The notes under the pieces are model-generated. The model made no database searches. It saw only the letters and a list, made by a program, of their open reading frames with translations, and was not told the origin of the DNA. 64,000 nt of DNA from positions 1,116,001-1,180,000 of the forward strand of contig NZ_CADDWI010000008.1 in NCBI RefSeq assembly GCF_902809845.1, in the 5' to 3' direction. Position numbers and translations under genes: made by a program. Positions within the stretch are counted from its first letter, which is position 1. Each line of letters starts with the position of its first letter. Source of the stretch: Chelativorans sp. Marseille-P2723 (lineage in GTDB: Bacteria; Pseudomonadota; Alphaproteobacteria; Rhizobiales; Rhizobiaceae). Positions 47,385 through 57,381 of the stretch are shown here, one piece after another.

Positions 47385-48261
47385 GCGTTGCGCTTCCTTT
47401 AAGATTGCCTCTGGCGACCGTATCGCCATTGTGGCTGGCAGCGGGCTCCTTCCCACCAGCGTGATCGAGGAGCTTGTGAGGTCAGGCCATCGTCCACTGG
47501 TGGTCTCCATCGAGGGAGAGGCGGAATTCTCCGAGGATTCTTCCCGATACGATTTTCTGCAGGTGCCCGCTGAAGCTCTTGGAAAGCTTCCGCCGCTGCT
47601 GAAGCGCAGGGGCGTCACTCATCTTGTCCTTGCGGGCGGAGTTTCGAGGCGGCCGCCGATCAGGAAGCTTCATTTCAGTCCAAGGGTCCTCCTTTATCTG
47701 CCGAGGCTGCTCGCGGGATATGCACTGGGCGATGATGGCCTCTTGCGGGCCATGGTTGCCTTTGTTCAGTCCTACGGTATCCAGGTGGTGGGTGCGCACG
47801 AGATTGCACCGGATGTGCTGGCGCCGGAAGGTCTCTTGACGAAAGCCCGTCCCACACGTCCGGACGAAAGGGACATTGCCGCGGCTCTCGATGCCGCCCG
47901 CATGCTCGGACGTTTGGATATAGGCCAGGGAGCGATAGCCGTGGGCGGGCGTACGGTCGCGCTTGAGGATATCGACGGCACCGATGGGCTTCTTGCACGC
48001 ATGAAGGTGCTTCGCACCCATGGCCGGCTTGCAGGCAAGAAGAGGGGGGTACTGCTGAAATGCGCCAAGCCCGGGCAGGAGCTTCGCACGGACTTGCCAA
48101 CGATCGGTCCAAGGACGGTGAGCGACGCTTACGAGGCCGGCCTTGCGGGCATTGCGGTCGAGGCAGGCCGCAGCTTCATTCTGGACCGCGCCGAGACTGT
48201 CCGTCGCGCGGATGAGCACGGTCTGTTCATTCTCGGATTCCCGCAGGGGAGGGGTATGTGA
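47359..48261 (+). CDS. lpxI: UDP-2,3-diacylglucosamine diphosphatase LpxI (DUF1009)
   Basis: A 300-residue enzyme hydrolysing UDP-2,3-diacylglucosamine to lipid X. It is the alphaproteobacterial replacement for LpxH. IAIVAGSGLLPTSVIEEL (23-40) and the C-terminal DUF1009 core are typical, including VGAHEIAPDVLAPEG, KCAKPGQELRTDLPTIGP and ILDRAETVRRADEHGLF. Start 47359 or the ATG three codons later (47368) are both possible. It overlaps lpxA and is overlapped by lpxB by four bases (GTGA). Confidence 0.93.
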   Translation: MRAMTPPSERCASFKIASGDRIAIVAGSGLLPTSVIEELVRSGHRPLVVSIEGEAEFSEDSSRYDFLQVPAEALGKLPPLLKRRGVTHLVLAGGVSRRPPIRKLHFSPRVLLYLPRLLAGYALGDDGLLRAMVAFVQSYGIQVVGAHEIAPDVLAPEGLLTKARPTRPDERDIAAALDAARMLGRLDIGQGAIAVGGRTVALEDIDGTDGLLARMKVLRTHGRLAGKKRGVLLKCAKPGQELRTDLPTIGPRTVSDAYEAGLAGIAVEAGRSFILDRAETVRRADEHGLFILGFPQGRGM

Positions 48262-49427
48262 ACAGCAAGGCGCCCTTGCGTATAGCCGTCATAGCAGGCG
48301 AAGAATCGGGCGACCTTCTCGGGGCCGATTTGATCGACGCCCTCAGAAAACAGAGTCGCCGCCCGGTGGAACTGATCGGTGTCGGCGGGCGCAATCTCAC
48401 GGCCTTGGGTTTGGACGCGCTTTTCGATGCCGATGAGATAGCGATTATGGGCCTTTCTGCAGTCATCCGCGACCTGCCACGCCTCATGCGGCGCATTGGG
48501 CAGACGGCGGAGGCGATCGCTTCGGCCAGGCCTGACTGCCTGATCACCATAGACAGTCCGGATTTCGGTCTGCGCGTTGCCCGGAAGGTGAGGGCGGCTG
48601 CTCCTTCCATTCCCATCGTGCACTATGTCTGCCCGAGTGTGTGGGCATGGAGGCCGGGACGCGCCGCAGCCATGCGCCCCTATGTGGACCATATTCTTTG
48701 CCTGCTGCCATTCGAGCCTGCCGAGCTTGCGCGCCTGGGCGGCCCACCCGGCAGCTTTGTCGGACACCGGCTTACTACAGACTCCGGCCTTCAGGCGGCT
48801 GCGCGGGCGCAGCTTGAGCGTACGCGTACCTCAGACGGCCCAAAAAATCTCCTTCTTTTACCCGGATCGCGCAGGGGCGAGGTTAGCCGCCTCCTGGAGC
48901 CCTTTGGCGAGACGGTGCGAAAGCTCAAGGCGGTAGGACAGGATTTCGATCTTTTCGTTCCCACGACCCCGAATGTGGCAGCGCTGATCGAAACTGCTTC
49001 CGCGGACTGGCCGGTGAAGCCAGAGATCATCCTCGACGCCAAGCGCAAGTGGCGCGCCTTTGGCAAGGCGGATGCAGCGCTTGCGTGTTCCGGAACGGTC
49101 ACGCTGGAACTGGCGCTGGCACGTGTCCCCTTCGCAAGTTGTTACCGGGCGGATCTTCTCGGTGCGGCGGTGGGATCGCTTCTGATCAAGGTCTGGTCTG
49201 CCTCATTGCCAAATCTTATTGCCGGCTGGCCGGTGGTCCCGGAATTCTTCAACACCTATGTTCGCCCTGAATATCTGGCTCGCCTGATGCCGAAGCTCTG
49301 GTCGGATACGCCCACAAGACGGGCCCAGCTGGCCGGTTTTGCCGACGTAGCCGAGGCCCTTACCACGCCAGCGCCCTCGGGCGAGCTTGCGGCAGAGATC
49401 ATTCTGCGGCAAATCGGCCAGAGCTAG
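48258..49427 (+). CDS. lpxB: Lipid-A-disaccharide synthase
   Basis: A 389-residue GT19 glycosyltransferase joining UDP-diacylglucosamine and lipid X. Conserved segments are IAVIAGEESGDLLGADLI, PDCLITIDSPDFGLRVARK, IVHYVCPSVWAWRPGRA and LLLLPGSRRGEVSRL, with the late SGTVTLELALA motif. The GTG at 48258 follows AGGGGAGGGG, an excellent ribosome-binding site. It is the last gene of the lpx operon. No terminator with a U-run is seen before uvrA. Confidence 0.95.
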   Translation: MNSKAPLRIAVIAGEESGDLLGADLIDALRKQSRRPVELIGVGGRNLTALGLDALFDADEIAIMGLSAVIRDLPRLMRRIGQTAEAIASARPDCLITIDSPDFGLRVARKVRAAAPSIPIVHYVCPSVWAWRPGRAAAMRPYVDHILCLLPFEPAELARLGGPPGSFVGHRLTTDSGLQAAARAQLERTRTSDGPKNLLLLPGSRRGEVSRLLEPFGETVRKLKAVGQDFDLFVPTTPNVAALIETASADWPVKPEIILDAKRKWRAFGKADAALACSGTVTLELALARVPFASCYRADLLGAAVGSLLIKVWSASLPNLIAGWPVVPEFFNTYVRPEYLARLMPKLWSDTPTRRAQLAGFADVAEALTTPAPSGELAAEIILRQIGQS

Positions 49428-49449
49428 GAGAACGGCGAGGCAGGAGGCT

Positions 49450-49464
49450 GTTCGTTCTTTGTTC
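49450..49464 (+). promoter_or_regulatory. LexA (SOS) box upstream of uvrA
   Basis: GTTC-N7-GTTC (49450-49453 and 49461-49464), the alphaproteobacterial LexA operator. It lies 165 bases before the uvrA start, in the only promoter-sized gap between lpxB and uvrA. Confidence 0.75.
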
Positions 49465-49628
49465 CTTTTTCGCTTGCTCCGGACTGCAAAAGCTGAAAAA
49501 GAGGTTTTGTCTACGAAAGCTGGCGGAAAGATGCGGCTAAGCCATCGAAATGTGCAGCACATTTCCTACATGTGGCTTGGCCGGTGCGCTCGCCGGCCTG
49601 TTCCATTTGTGACAAGGCAGCGCGGGGC

Positions 49629-52550
49629 ATGCCCGAAAATAAGTTGATCTCCATACGCGGCGCGCGCGAGCACAATCTGAAGAATGTCGATCTTGACCTG
49701 CCGCGGGAAAAGCTGATCGTCATGACCGGTCTTTCGGGGTCCGGTAAATCATCGCTCGCTTTCGACACGATCTATGCAGAGGGCCAGCGCCGTTATGTCG
49801 AGAGCCTGTCGGCATACGCTCGGCAGTTTTTGGAGATGATGCAGAAGCCCGATGTCGACCAGATCGACGGGCTGTCGCCAGCCATCTCCATCGAGCAGAA
49901 GACGACGTCGAAGAACCCGCGGTCGACAGTGGGTACCGTTACTGAGATCTACGATTACATGCGCCTGCTTTTTGCGCGTGTGGGAGTGCCCTATTCGCCC
50001 GCCACTGGGCTGCCCATCGAGAGCCAGACGGTCAGCCAGATGGTTGATCGCGTGCTGGCGTTGGAGGAAGGCACCCGTCTTTACATCATGGCCCCTATCG
50101 TGCGCGGGCGGAAGGGAGAGTACCGGAAGGAACTGGCCGAGCTTCAGAAGAAGGGCTTTCAGCGCGTTAAGGTGGACGGCCAGTTTTACGAGATTGCCGA
50201 CGTTCCGCCGCTCGACAAGAAATACATGCACGACATCGACGTCGTGGTGGACCGCGTAGTTGTGCGGCAAGACATGAGCACCCGGCTTGCGGATTCGCTG
50301 GAGACCTGCCTGAAACTTTCGGACGGATTGGCGGTGGCCGAGTTCGCCGATAGACCCCTGCCGGAGGAGCAGACGGCCGGTGGCGGCAGCGCCAACAAAT
50401 CCAAGAACGAGACGCATGAGCGGATCATTTTCTCGGAGAAGTTCGCCTGCCCTGTTTCCGGCTTCACCATCCCCGAGATCGAACCGAGGCTTTTTTCGTT
50501 CAACAACCCGGCGGGCGCGTGCCCGACCTGCGACGGCCTCGGCAGCCAGCGTGCTGTCGACCCCGACCTTGTTGTGCCCGATGAGAACGCAATCCTGCGC
50601 GAAGGCGCGGTTGCACCCTGGGCCAAGTCGACGTCACCTTACTACCTCCAGACGCTGGAGGCCTTGGGTAGGGAGTTCGGATTCAAGGTTGGGAACCGCT
50701 GGAAGGAGCTTTCTAGCGAGGCGAAGAATGCCATTCTTCACGGGACAGGCCAGAAGAAGATTGTCTTCGACTATGACGATGGCTTGCGCAGCTACCGCAC
50801 CACAAAGACGTTTGAGGGCGTGGTGACCAATCTGCAAAGACGCTGGAAGGAAACGGACTCGGCGTGGATGCGGGAGGAGATCGAGCGCTACATGTCCTCC
50901 TATCCTTGCCCGGCCTGCAATGGCTATCGGTTGAAACCCGAGGCGCTGGCAGTCAAGATCGGCGGGCTTCACATCGGCGAGGTCACTGCCATGTCCATCC
51001 GTCAGGCGGGCGGTTGGTTCGGCGACCTGCCGAAGAGCCTCAACGAGAAGCAGAACGAGATCGCCTCGCGCATCCTGAAGGAGATTCGCGAAAGGCTGGA
51101 TTTCCTCAACGATGTGGGGCTCGACTATCTGACGCTCTCGCGCAGTTCGGGCTCGCTCTCGGGGGGCGAGAGCCAGCGCATCAGGCTTGCCTCGCAGATC
51201 GGCTCCGGGCTTACCGGTGTACTCTACGTTCTCGACGAGCCCTCTATCGGGCTTCACCAGCGCGACAACGACCGGTTGCTCGCCACGTTGCGGCACCTGC
51301 GCGACCTCGGCAACACGGTCATCGTTGTCGAGCATGACGAGGATGCGATCCTGACAGCCGACCATGTCGTGGATATCGGCCCGGGAGCAGGTGTGCATGG
51401 CGGGCGGGTGATCGCTGGGGGTACGCCGCACGACATTATGGCGAACCCGGCGTCCATCACGGGCAAATATCTCACAGGCGAGCTTTCCATTCCCATGCCG
51501 GCAAAACGCCGCGAGATATCAACCAAGCGCCGGGTCCGCGTGGTAGGGGCCCGAAGCAACAATCTGAAGAATGTGACGGCCGATATCCCGCTGGGCACCT
51601 TCACGTGTGTCACTGGCGTGTCGGGGGGCGGCAAGTCCACCTTTCTCATCGAAACCCTCTACAAGGCTGCTTCGCGCCGCATCATGGGTTCGCGCGAACA
51701 CCCCGCTGAGCATGACCGCATCGAGGGGCTGGAATTTCTCGACAAGGTCATTGATATCGACCAGAGCCCAATTGGGCGCACCCCCCGTTCGAACCCAGCA
51801 ACCTATACCGGAGCCTTTACGCCTATCCGCGACTGGTTTGCCGGGCTGCCGGAAGCGAAAGCCAGGGGCTATCAGCCGGGCCGCTTCTCTTTCAACGTCA
51901 AGGGCGGGCGCTGCGAGGCCTGCCAGGGTGACGGCGTCATCAAGATCGAAATGCATTTTCTGCCCGATGTCTTTGTGACCTGCGACGTTTGCAAGGGGAA
52001 GCGCTACAACCGGGAAACGCTGGAGGTCCTCTTCAAGGGCAAGTCGATAGCTGATGTCCTGGAGATGACGGTGGATGAGGGCGTAGAGTTCTTCTCCGCG
52101 GTGCCTGCCGTGCGCGACAAGCTGACGACGCTCTCCCGCGTGGGCCTGGGGTACATCCATATTGGCCAGCAGGCGACCACGCTTTCTGGCGGTGAGGCGC
52201 AGCGCATCAAGCTGGCCAAGGAACTTTCGAAACGGGCTACTGGAAAAACCCTTTACATTCTCGACGAGCCGACCACGGGACTGCATTTCCATGATGTGGC
52301 AAAGCTTCTGGAGGTGCTGCATGAACTGGTGGATCAGGGCAACACCGTTGTGGTGATCGAGCACAATCTGGAGGTGATCAAGACGGCGGACTGGGTGCTT
52401 GATCTTGGACCCGAAGGCGGCGATGGCGGCGGAGAACTTGTCGTGGCCGGTTCCATAGAAGACGTGATTGCGGAGCCCAGGAGCTATACCGGGCACTTCC
52501 TGAAGGAGCTACTGCAGCGAAGGCCCGCAAGTCGGCAGGCGGCGGAGTAA
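49629..52550 (+). CDS. uvrA: Excinuclease ABC subunit A
   Basis: A 973-residue DNA damage sensor of nucleotide excision repair, loading UvrB at lesions. Two ABC ATPase modules are visible: Walker [11 protein letters not shown] (about 33-42) and GVSGGGKST (about 663), with signatures [11 protein letters not shown] and [10 protein letters not shown]. Zinc-binding CxxC pairs occur as CPTCDGLG (about 297), CPACNGYR (about 425) and the DNA-damage finger CEACQGDG...CDVC (about 761). ATG 49629 gives the family start. The LexA box upstream implies SOS induction. Confidence 0.96.
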   Translation: MPENKLISIRGAREHNLKNVDLDLPREKLIVMTGLSGSGKSSLAFDTIYAEGQRRYVESLSAYARQFLEMMQKPDVDQIDGLSPAISIEQKTTSKNPRSTVGTVTEIYDYMRLLFARVGVPYSPATGLPIESQTVSQMVDRVLALEEGTRLYIMAPIVRGRKGEYRKELAELQKKGFQRVKVDGQFYEIADVPPLDKKYMHDIDVVVDRVVVRQDMSTRLADSLETCLKLSDGLAVAEFADRPLPEEQTAGGGSANKSKNETHERIIFSEKFACPVSGFTIPEIEPRLFSFNNPAGACPTCDGLGSQRAVDPDLVVPDENAILREGAVAPWAKSTSPYYLQTLEALGREFGFKVGNRWKELSSEAKNAILHGTGQKKIVFDYDDGLRSYRTTKTFEGVVTNLQRRWKETDSAWMREEIERYMSSYPCPACNGYRLKPEALAVKIGGLHIGEVTAMSIRQAGGWFGDLPKSLNEKQNEIASRILKEIRERLDFLNDVGLDYLTLSRSSGSLSGGESQRIRLASQIGSGLTGVLYVLDEPSIGLHQRDNDRLLATLRHLRDLGNTVIVVEHDEDAILTADHVVDIGPGAGVHGGRVIAGGTPHDIMANPASITGKYLTGELSIPMPAKRREISTKRRVRVVGARSNNLKNVTADIPLGTFTCVTGVSGGGKSTFLIETLYKAASRRIMGSREHPAEHDRIEGLEFLDKVIDIDQSPIGRTPRSNPATYTGAFTPIRDWFAGLPEAKARGYQPGRFSFNVKGGRCEACQGDGVIKIEMHFLPDVFVTCDVCKGKRYNRETLEVLFKGKSIADVLEMTVDEGVEFFSAVPAVRDKLTTLSRVGLGYIHIGQQATTLSGGEAQRIKLAKELSKRATGKTLYILDEPTTGLHFHDVAKLLEVLHELVDQGNTVVVIEHNLEVIKTADWVLDLGPEGGDGGGELVVAGSIEDVIAEPRSYTGHFLKELLQRRPASRQAAE

Positions 52551-52555
52551 GGTTC

Positions 52556-53359
52556 ATGGCGGCGTCCGGTACCATTCGCGCGGGCATTGGCGGCTGGAGC
52601 TTCGAGCCCTGGGAGGGCACGTTCTATCCTGATGGCCTCGCCAGGACCCGACAGCTTAAATATGCAAGCCGGCAGCTACCCACCATCGAAATCAACGGCA
52701 CCTATTACCGCAGCCAGAAGCCGGCCGTCTTCGCCAAATGGGCTTCGGAAGTGCCGGACGGTTTCGTCTTTGCCCTCAAGGGCAACCGCTTCGTCACCAA
52801 TAGGCGCGTTCTTTCCGAAGCTGGGGAGTCGATCGAGAGGTTCTTGAATTCCGGCCTTGCAGAACTGGGTGACCGCCTCGGCCCCATCCTTTGGCAATTT
52901 GCACCGACCAAGAAATTCGATCCGGAGGATTTTGAATCCTTTCTCGAACTCCTCCCGAACAAGCTGGACGGGCTGCCTTTGCGCCATGTTGTGGAGGTGC
53001 GCCACCCATCGTTCGTTGTGCCGGAATTTCCCGCGTTGGCACGCACATTCGGCGTGGCCATCTGCTACGCGCATCATTCCTCCTATCCAGAGATACCGGA
53101 TGTGACGGCCGATTTCATTTATGCGCGGCTGCAGCGGGGCGAGGATTCAATTCCCACCGCCTATACACCCGGCGATCTCGACCTTTGGGCGGGCCGCGCA
53201 AAGGTTTGGGCGGAGGGTGGCATGCCAGGCGATCTGCCGCTTGCCAACAAGATTGCGGCGATTGACAAGAGCCCGCGTGACGTCTTCGTCTATTTCATTC
53301 ATGAGGGCAAGATCCGTGCGCCCCAGGCTGCTCAGGCGTTCATGGACCGGGTGCATTAG
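52556..53359 (+). CDS. DUF72 family protein
   Basis: A 267-residue TIM-barrel-like protein of DUF72 (YecE family), function unknown. The start IRAGIGGWSFEPWEGTFYP and the segments TIEINGTYYRSQKP, FVFALKGNRFVTNRR and VEVRHPSF are signatures. The end has FVYFIHEGKIRAPQAAQAF. It begins six bases after uvrA, so it may be induced with it, which hints at a DNA-damage-related role (inference only). Confidence 0.9.
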   Translation: MAASGTIRAGIGGWSFEPWEGTFYPDGLARTRQLKYASRQLPTIEINGTYYRSQKPAVFAKWASEVPDGFVFALKGNRFVTNRRVLSEAGESIERFLNSGLAELGDRLGPILWQFAPTKKFDPEDFESFLELLPNKLDGLPLRHVVEVRHPSFVVPEFPALARTFGVAICYAHHSSYPEIPDVTADFIYARLQRGEDSIPTAYTPGDLDLWAGRAKVWAEGGMPGDLPLANKIAAIDKSPRDVFVYFIHEGKIRAPQAAQAFMDRVH

Positions 53360-53855
53360 CGCAAAGCCGGGAAGGGGGCGATGCCGGCTTCCACTCCCGC
53401 TCTTGACGAATTGCCCGCACAGGCGCAGAATCCCGCTTGCATCGAGGACACGGTTCTCGATGACACTGGCGTAACAGCGAGGAGGGAGGCATGACTCCAC
53501 CCGACTGTATAAGGAGGCTCCGGCGAAGGCATGGGGCCACAGCCGGTTCCGGACCGAAGCAGCTTCAATAAGACGTGTCCCCTGCGATGGCTTCTGCCAT
53601 TCAATTGGACGCATGGGTACGGGACCTTAATCTCGGAAGCGTTTATGCCGGGCCGACTGAGTACATACGAAGTTCCTGAACGGGCACGCCGCCCGTATTA
53701 CAGCCGGTAATTTGCTCCCGGCACAACAGCTTGGCCCTCGCGCGCCCAAGATGAAGCGGCGGCAGGGCCTCCAGTTCGTCCGCTTTCGCACGCGCACTGT
53801 CACCTTCGTTTCGACTTTGCGAGAAGGCGATTGAGATGGGCAAGCTTGCATGCAA

Positions 53856-53870
53856 GAACAAAAAACGAAC
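53856..53870 (+). promoter_or_regulatory. LexA (SOS) box upstream of ssb
   Basis: GAAC-N7-GAAC (53856-53859 and 53867-53870), the reverse-complement form of the alphaproteobacterial GTTC-N7-GTTC box, 143 bases before ssb. The spacer is A-rich. Confidence 0.72.
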
Positions 53871-53896
53871 AAATGAGCTGTGGACGGACCTTTGCT

Positions 53897-53924
53897 TTTG
53901 ACCTTTGCAGCGAAGCGCCTAGTC
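53897..53924 (+). promoter_or_regulatory. Promoter candidate for ssb
   Basis: TTTGAC (53897-53902), 16-base spacer, CTAGTC (53919-53924). It starts 27 bases after the LexA box, a position where bound LexA could block RNA polymerase. The -10 is partial. Confidence 0.45.
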
Positions 53925-54012
53925 CGCGCATAAGTTAAGGTTGTGGAAGATCGCGCGGGATTGTCGGCGTCTCAAGGTAAGCAGTGTCGTTTCGGTAAAT
54001 TGGAGTGAAGTC

Positions 54013-54495
54013 ATGGCGGGAAGCGTGAACAAGGTGATCTTGGTTGGTAATCTGGGGGCCGACCCGGAGGTCCGGCGCCTCAATTCGGGCGATCCGGTCG
54101 TCAATCTGCGGATTGCGACATCGGAGACTTGGCGCGACCGGAATACCGGCGAGCGGCGCGAGCGGACTGAATGGCACAATGTCGTCATCTTCAACGAAAA
54201 TCTCGCCAAGGTGTCGGAGCAATATTTGAAGAAGGGGATGAAGGTTTATATCGAGGGTCAGCTGCAGACACGAAAGTGGCAGGACCAGCAGGGACAGGAC
54301 CGCTATACCACGGAAGTGGTGCTGCAAAAGTACCGGGGCGAGTTGCAGATGCTCGATTCGCGCGGGCAGGGCGGCGAGAACCAGATGAGCTACGGCAGTG
54401 GCCGCGGTTCTGATTTCGGCCAATCAGGCCCGGCTGAAGGTTCTGGAGGTGGCGGAGGCTATTCGCGCGAACTGGACGACGAAATCCCGTTTTGA
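54013..54495 (+). CDS. ssb: Single-stranded DNA-binding protein
   Basis: A 160-residue SSB. The OB fold spans 1-~112 ([22 protein letters not shown] and [14 protein letters not shown]). A Gly/Ser/Gln-rich linker follows. The conserved acidic tip DDEIPF recruits repair and replication partners. ATG 54013 has GGAG seven bases before it. The frame continues further 5' without similarity. A LexA box and promoter lie upstream, so SOS control is likely. Confidence 0.97.
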   Translation: MAGSVNKVILVGNLGADPEVRRLNSGDPVVNLRIATSETWRDRNTGERRERTEWHNVVIFNENLAKVSEQYLKKGMKVYIEGQLQTRKWQDQQGQDRYTTEVVLQKYRGELQMLDSRGQGGENQMSYGSGRGSDFGQSGPAEGSGGGGGYSRELDDEIPF

Positions 54496-55480
54496 ACGAA
54501 GGCACGAATGCTTGAAAGCGCCGGTATTGCCTTTCGCGTCGAAGCGTGGATCTCTACGCGCCCGTTACTCACAGGTGTGTTGGAATTCCCGAGGGGCCGA
54601 AGGCTGGTAGGCTGCAAAGCCGGAACTCGGGTTCACTTTCTTTGACCGGGAAATCTTTTTGGGAGCGGTGAAGAGGGCGGCCATAGCATCGGCTTGAACC
54701 AGGATCGGCTTTGGCAGGTAAGAATAGGCTTCACTGCTTATCCGCTTGCTGTCCGTTCGGATGAACGCGTAGCGCCGTTAGCGTATGCGCGGGGCTCCTC
54801 CGGCATGAGCAAAGAGCCGCGAGCAGTCCAGAAGATAGATACCGGGTTAATCGCAAAAAACAGGAGCCAGACGGGTCTGGAGCGTTTCCATGAAACGGCC
54901 CTGAACGACGTCAAGCAATGATTTTGTCAGCGCTAAGGGAGGATTTTGCAGCCGATCACGGTGATGGGCGCAGCAGGACAAAAGGATAGCCAGCGCACCC
55001 TGCGCCCGTCAAAGGTTTCTCGGCCAAGACAATCCTTTTAAGGCTGCAATGTTCAGGACCCGGCTGGTCTTGCGAGGCATCCTTTCTTGATCTGCCACAA
55101 TCCGCCTGCGAATGCTGGCGGAAGGTTCATCCCAAGCATCGAACGTTGACACCCACAATGCACCAGTTGGCACCAGCAACAGGTCCGCGAATCACGTGGG
55201 TAGCACGGGTTCATGGACGCGGTATAAGCCAGCCTGCGCACTGGGCCAGAACCAATTAAATGCTGGAGGACTGTGTTCGCAATCGGGCATGGCAAGCCCG
55301 CCTATCTCAGGATTTCTTTCGGCGGTTAAGCGTAAATGATGCGGCCTTTGCCGCTTTCACATTTCTGTCGCCCCATTCCTCCTCCAGCGTCCGCACTGCT
55401 GTCCGGTTGAGTATCGGGCAGCAGTTGCCGCAGTTCGGATGTCCGGACTGCATATTTGAAGCAGAAGAATGAGGAACGTT
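54496..55480. other. ~1 kb non-coding or decayed interval between ssb and DUF4168
   Basis: No gene, RNA or repeat could be supported. Short frames exist on both strands (for example around 54508-54670 and 54694-54921 on plus), but none has a ribosome-binding site together with plausible protein composition. This is the longest empty stretch of the window. Confidence 0.5.
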
Positions 55481-55873
55481 ATGATCCTGAACCATTCGAA
55501 GCGCCTGGTCGTGGCCGCAGGCCTGTTTGCCGGCATTGCCTTTGTACCTGCTGCGCTCGCCCAGGATGCAGGCCAACCTGTCGAGCCGGCTGTCGAAGCA
55601 CCGGCAATCACCGATGAGAAGCTGCAATCCTTCGCGGCTGCTTTCGTCGAGGTGGAGGCAATCAAGCAGCAGTATACCCAGCGGCTGCAGAGCGCCGCCT
55701 CCGAAACTGCGCAGCAGGAGATCCAGAACGAGGCAGGCCAGAAGATGCTTGAAGCAGTGGAGGCGACCGATGGCATTTCTCTAGAAGAGTATAATCAGAT
55801 CATCACCTCTGCTCAGTCTGACCCTGCCTTTGCCCAGAAGCTCACAGACGCCATTGGGAAGGTGAGCGAGTAA
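55481..55873 (+). CDS. DUF4168 domain secreted protein
   Basis: A 130-residue exported protein. A signal peptide spans residues 1-28 (ending LAQD). It is followed by a Pro/Ala/Val linker, then a DUF4168 helical domain (about 45-125), with ITDEKLQSFAAAFVEVEAIK and the C-terminal DPAFAQKLTDAIGKV. The family is small, periplasmic and uncharacterised. ATG 55481 has GAGGA five bases before it, favouring it over an ATG four codons upstream. It is monocistronic, and its 3' side faces marC. Confidence 0.82.
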   Translation: MILNHSKRLVVAAGLFAGIAFVPAALAQDAGQPVEPAVEAPAITDEKLQSFAAAFVEVEAIKQQYTQRLQSAASETAQQEIQNEAGQKMLEAVEATDGISLEEYNQIITSAQSDPAFAQKLTDAIGKVSE

Positions 55874-56045
55874 GCCAATTTGAACGGTACCGGAAGAAGG
55901 AGGCGCGCCGTAAAGCCACGAATGGCGCGGAAGGTGCGCCTCTACCGATGGTCCTTATGTGAATGCGGATACAAAAAACAGGACAAGTAGGCTTCCTGCC
56001 GCTTTTGGACATTACCCTTCAGTGGAAGTACGGGGCGTGTCACCG

Positions 56046-56675
56046 TCACCCGGAAACCAGCGCCTTCGCTCCGTCGGAGACAAACTGAACGGCCAGGGCG
56101 GCGAGGATGACGCCAAGCAGGCGGGTGAGGATCGTGCGTCCGGTCTCACCCAGAAAGCGGTCGATACGTTCGGCCAGAAAGAAGACAAGATAGGTGATGG
56201 CGATCACTAGCGCGATGATTGCCATCAAGGCCGTTCGCCCCGCAAGGCCAGAAAGGCTTCCCGAAAGCAGCACCGTCGCGGAAATTGCGCCGGGTCCGGC
56301 GATCAGCGGGATCGCCAGGGGAAAGGCGGCGGTGTTGCGGATCATGTCGCTGGTGATAGCGCGCTCCGCGCTTTTCTCGTGCCGCTCCTGACGACGCTCG
56401 AAAATCATCTCGAAAGCGATGAAAAAGAGAAGCAGGCCGCCGGCAACCCGGAAGGCCGGGAGGGTAATGCCGAACATGGTGAGGATGAAGTTCCCGGCAA
56501 GCGCAAACAGGATGAGTGTCGCCAAGGAGATCAGGCTTGCGCGCACCGCCACCTGTTTGCGCTCGCCGCGATTCATGCCGGCGGTCAGCGCCAGGAACAG
56601 CGGCGCAAGCCCTGGCGGATCCACCGTCACCAGCAGCGTGACAAAGGCGTTCAGTAATGTATCGAAGTGCTGCAT
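56046..56675 (-). CDS. MarC family integral membrane protein
   Basis: A 209-residue inner-membrane protein with six hydrophobic segments. The opening LLNAFVTLLVTVDPPGLAPLFLALTAGM carries the VDPPGLAP motif of MarC/NAAT transporters. The repeat-like AFPLAIPLIAGPGAISATVLL is the second conserved half. Despite the name, the family is not involved in multiple antibiotic resistance. Some members may move amino acids. Substrate unknown. It is monocistronic, downstream (on its strand) of the DUF1801 gene by about 240 bases. Confidence 0.9.
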   Translation of the reverse strand: MQHFDTLLNAFVTLLVTVDPPGLAPLFLALTAGMNRGERKQVAVRASLISLATLILFALAGNFILTMFGITLPAFRVAGGLLLFFIAFEMIFERRQERHEKSAERAITSDMIRNTAAFPLAIPLIAGPGAISATVLLSGSLSGLAGRTALMAIIALVIAITYLVFFLAERIDRFLGETGRTILTRLLGVILAALAVQFVSDGAKALVSG

Positions 56676-56916
56676 TGCTTATCCGGCCCGCCTATGAGGC
56701 AGCGCCAGCGGAAGACTGCCTGTGGATCAGGCTGCAAGGCGGCCTGTGCAACATAACGGCGACAGTCATCTTCCAGTGTTCTCCATGTCGCTCTTTCGTG
56801 AATGTGCTTTCAGGCTAGCACAAAGGAACAATGGTGATGAAGCTGCCCGCAATGCCGGTAAGTGGCGGAAGGCTTCTGCTTGTTCCTCGCCTTCAGACGC
56901 GGAAGGTGCGGCCTTC

Positions 56917-57381
56917 TCACAACTTCTCGCCGGGCAGCTTGCTTGCCTGTTCCACCCAGTCAGCAAATTGCGCTTCGTCGAGCTGATTCTCGTAGATATC
57001 GAGATAACGCACATCCTTGTGCTTGGATGGTCTGGGCGGGACAGGGTGCAGCGACGCACCGCGGAAGAAGGATACCTTGATGTAGTTAGTGAAGCAGTGG
57101 AGGCTTAAGAACCAGCCTTGCCCCTCGACTCCGTAAAGCGGGGAGTTCCATTTGACGGCCTTACTGACGTTGGGAACCGTACGCTCGATGATGGCGTCGA
57201 TCCGTCGGCCGACATCACTCTTCCAGCCCGGCATCGCGGCAATATAGGCCTGAACGGGAGCGTCCCCGTAGCCTTTTGGAATCTGCGGATTGCCGCCGGA
57301 AAGAAGAACTGGTCCCTCCTTCGTATTGGCAGCAGCGTTGCTCTTGCTCCTGCCGCTCCTTGCAGTTGTCTTCGCAGCCAT
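56917..57381 (-). CDS. DUF1801 domain protein
   Basis: A 154-residue protein. The first ~40 residues are Lys/Ala/Ser-rich and likely disordered. The DUF1801 (YdhG-like) fold then spans 41-150, including YIAAMPGWKSDVGRRIDAII, VKWNSPLYGVEGQGWFLSLHCFTNYIKVSFFRG and LDEAQFADWVEQASK. The family has a small alpha-beta fold of unknown function. The start at 57381 is the first ATG. It diverges from gyrA, leaving ~350 bases of shared upstream sequence. Confidence 0.85.
   Translation of the reverse strand: MAAKTTARSGRSKSNAAANTKEGPVLLSGGNPQIPKGYGDAPVQAYIAAMPGWKSDVGRRIDAIIERTVPNVSKAVKWNSPLYGVEGQGWFLSLHCFTNYIKVSFFRGASLHPVPPRPSKHKDVRYLDIYENQLDEAQFADWVEQASKLPGEKL

Larger units (their letters stand above)
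53360..54012. other. Gap between DUF72 and ssb
   Basis: No convincing gene in ~650 bases. A tiny frame at 53491-53571 (26 codons, Arg-rich) has a good GAGGAGGGAGG site but looks random. Open stretches in other frames near 53640-53870 lack similarity. The last 160 bases hold the ssb regulatory region listed below. Confidence 0.5.

Noticed and set aside
53491-53571. 26-codon frame with GAGGAGGGAGG upstream
   Set aside because: The ribosome-binding site is good but the peptide is Arg/Pro/Gly-rich without hydrophobic or structured features, and purine-rich strings are common in this region.
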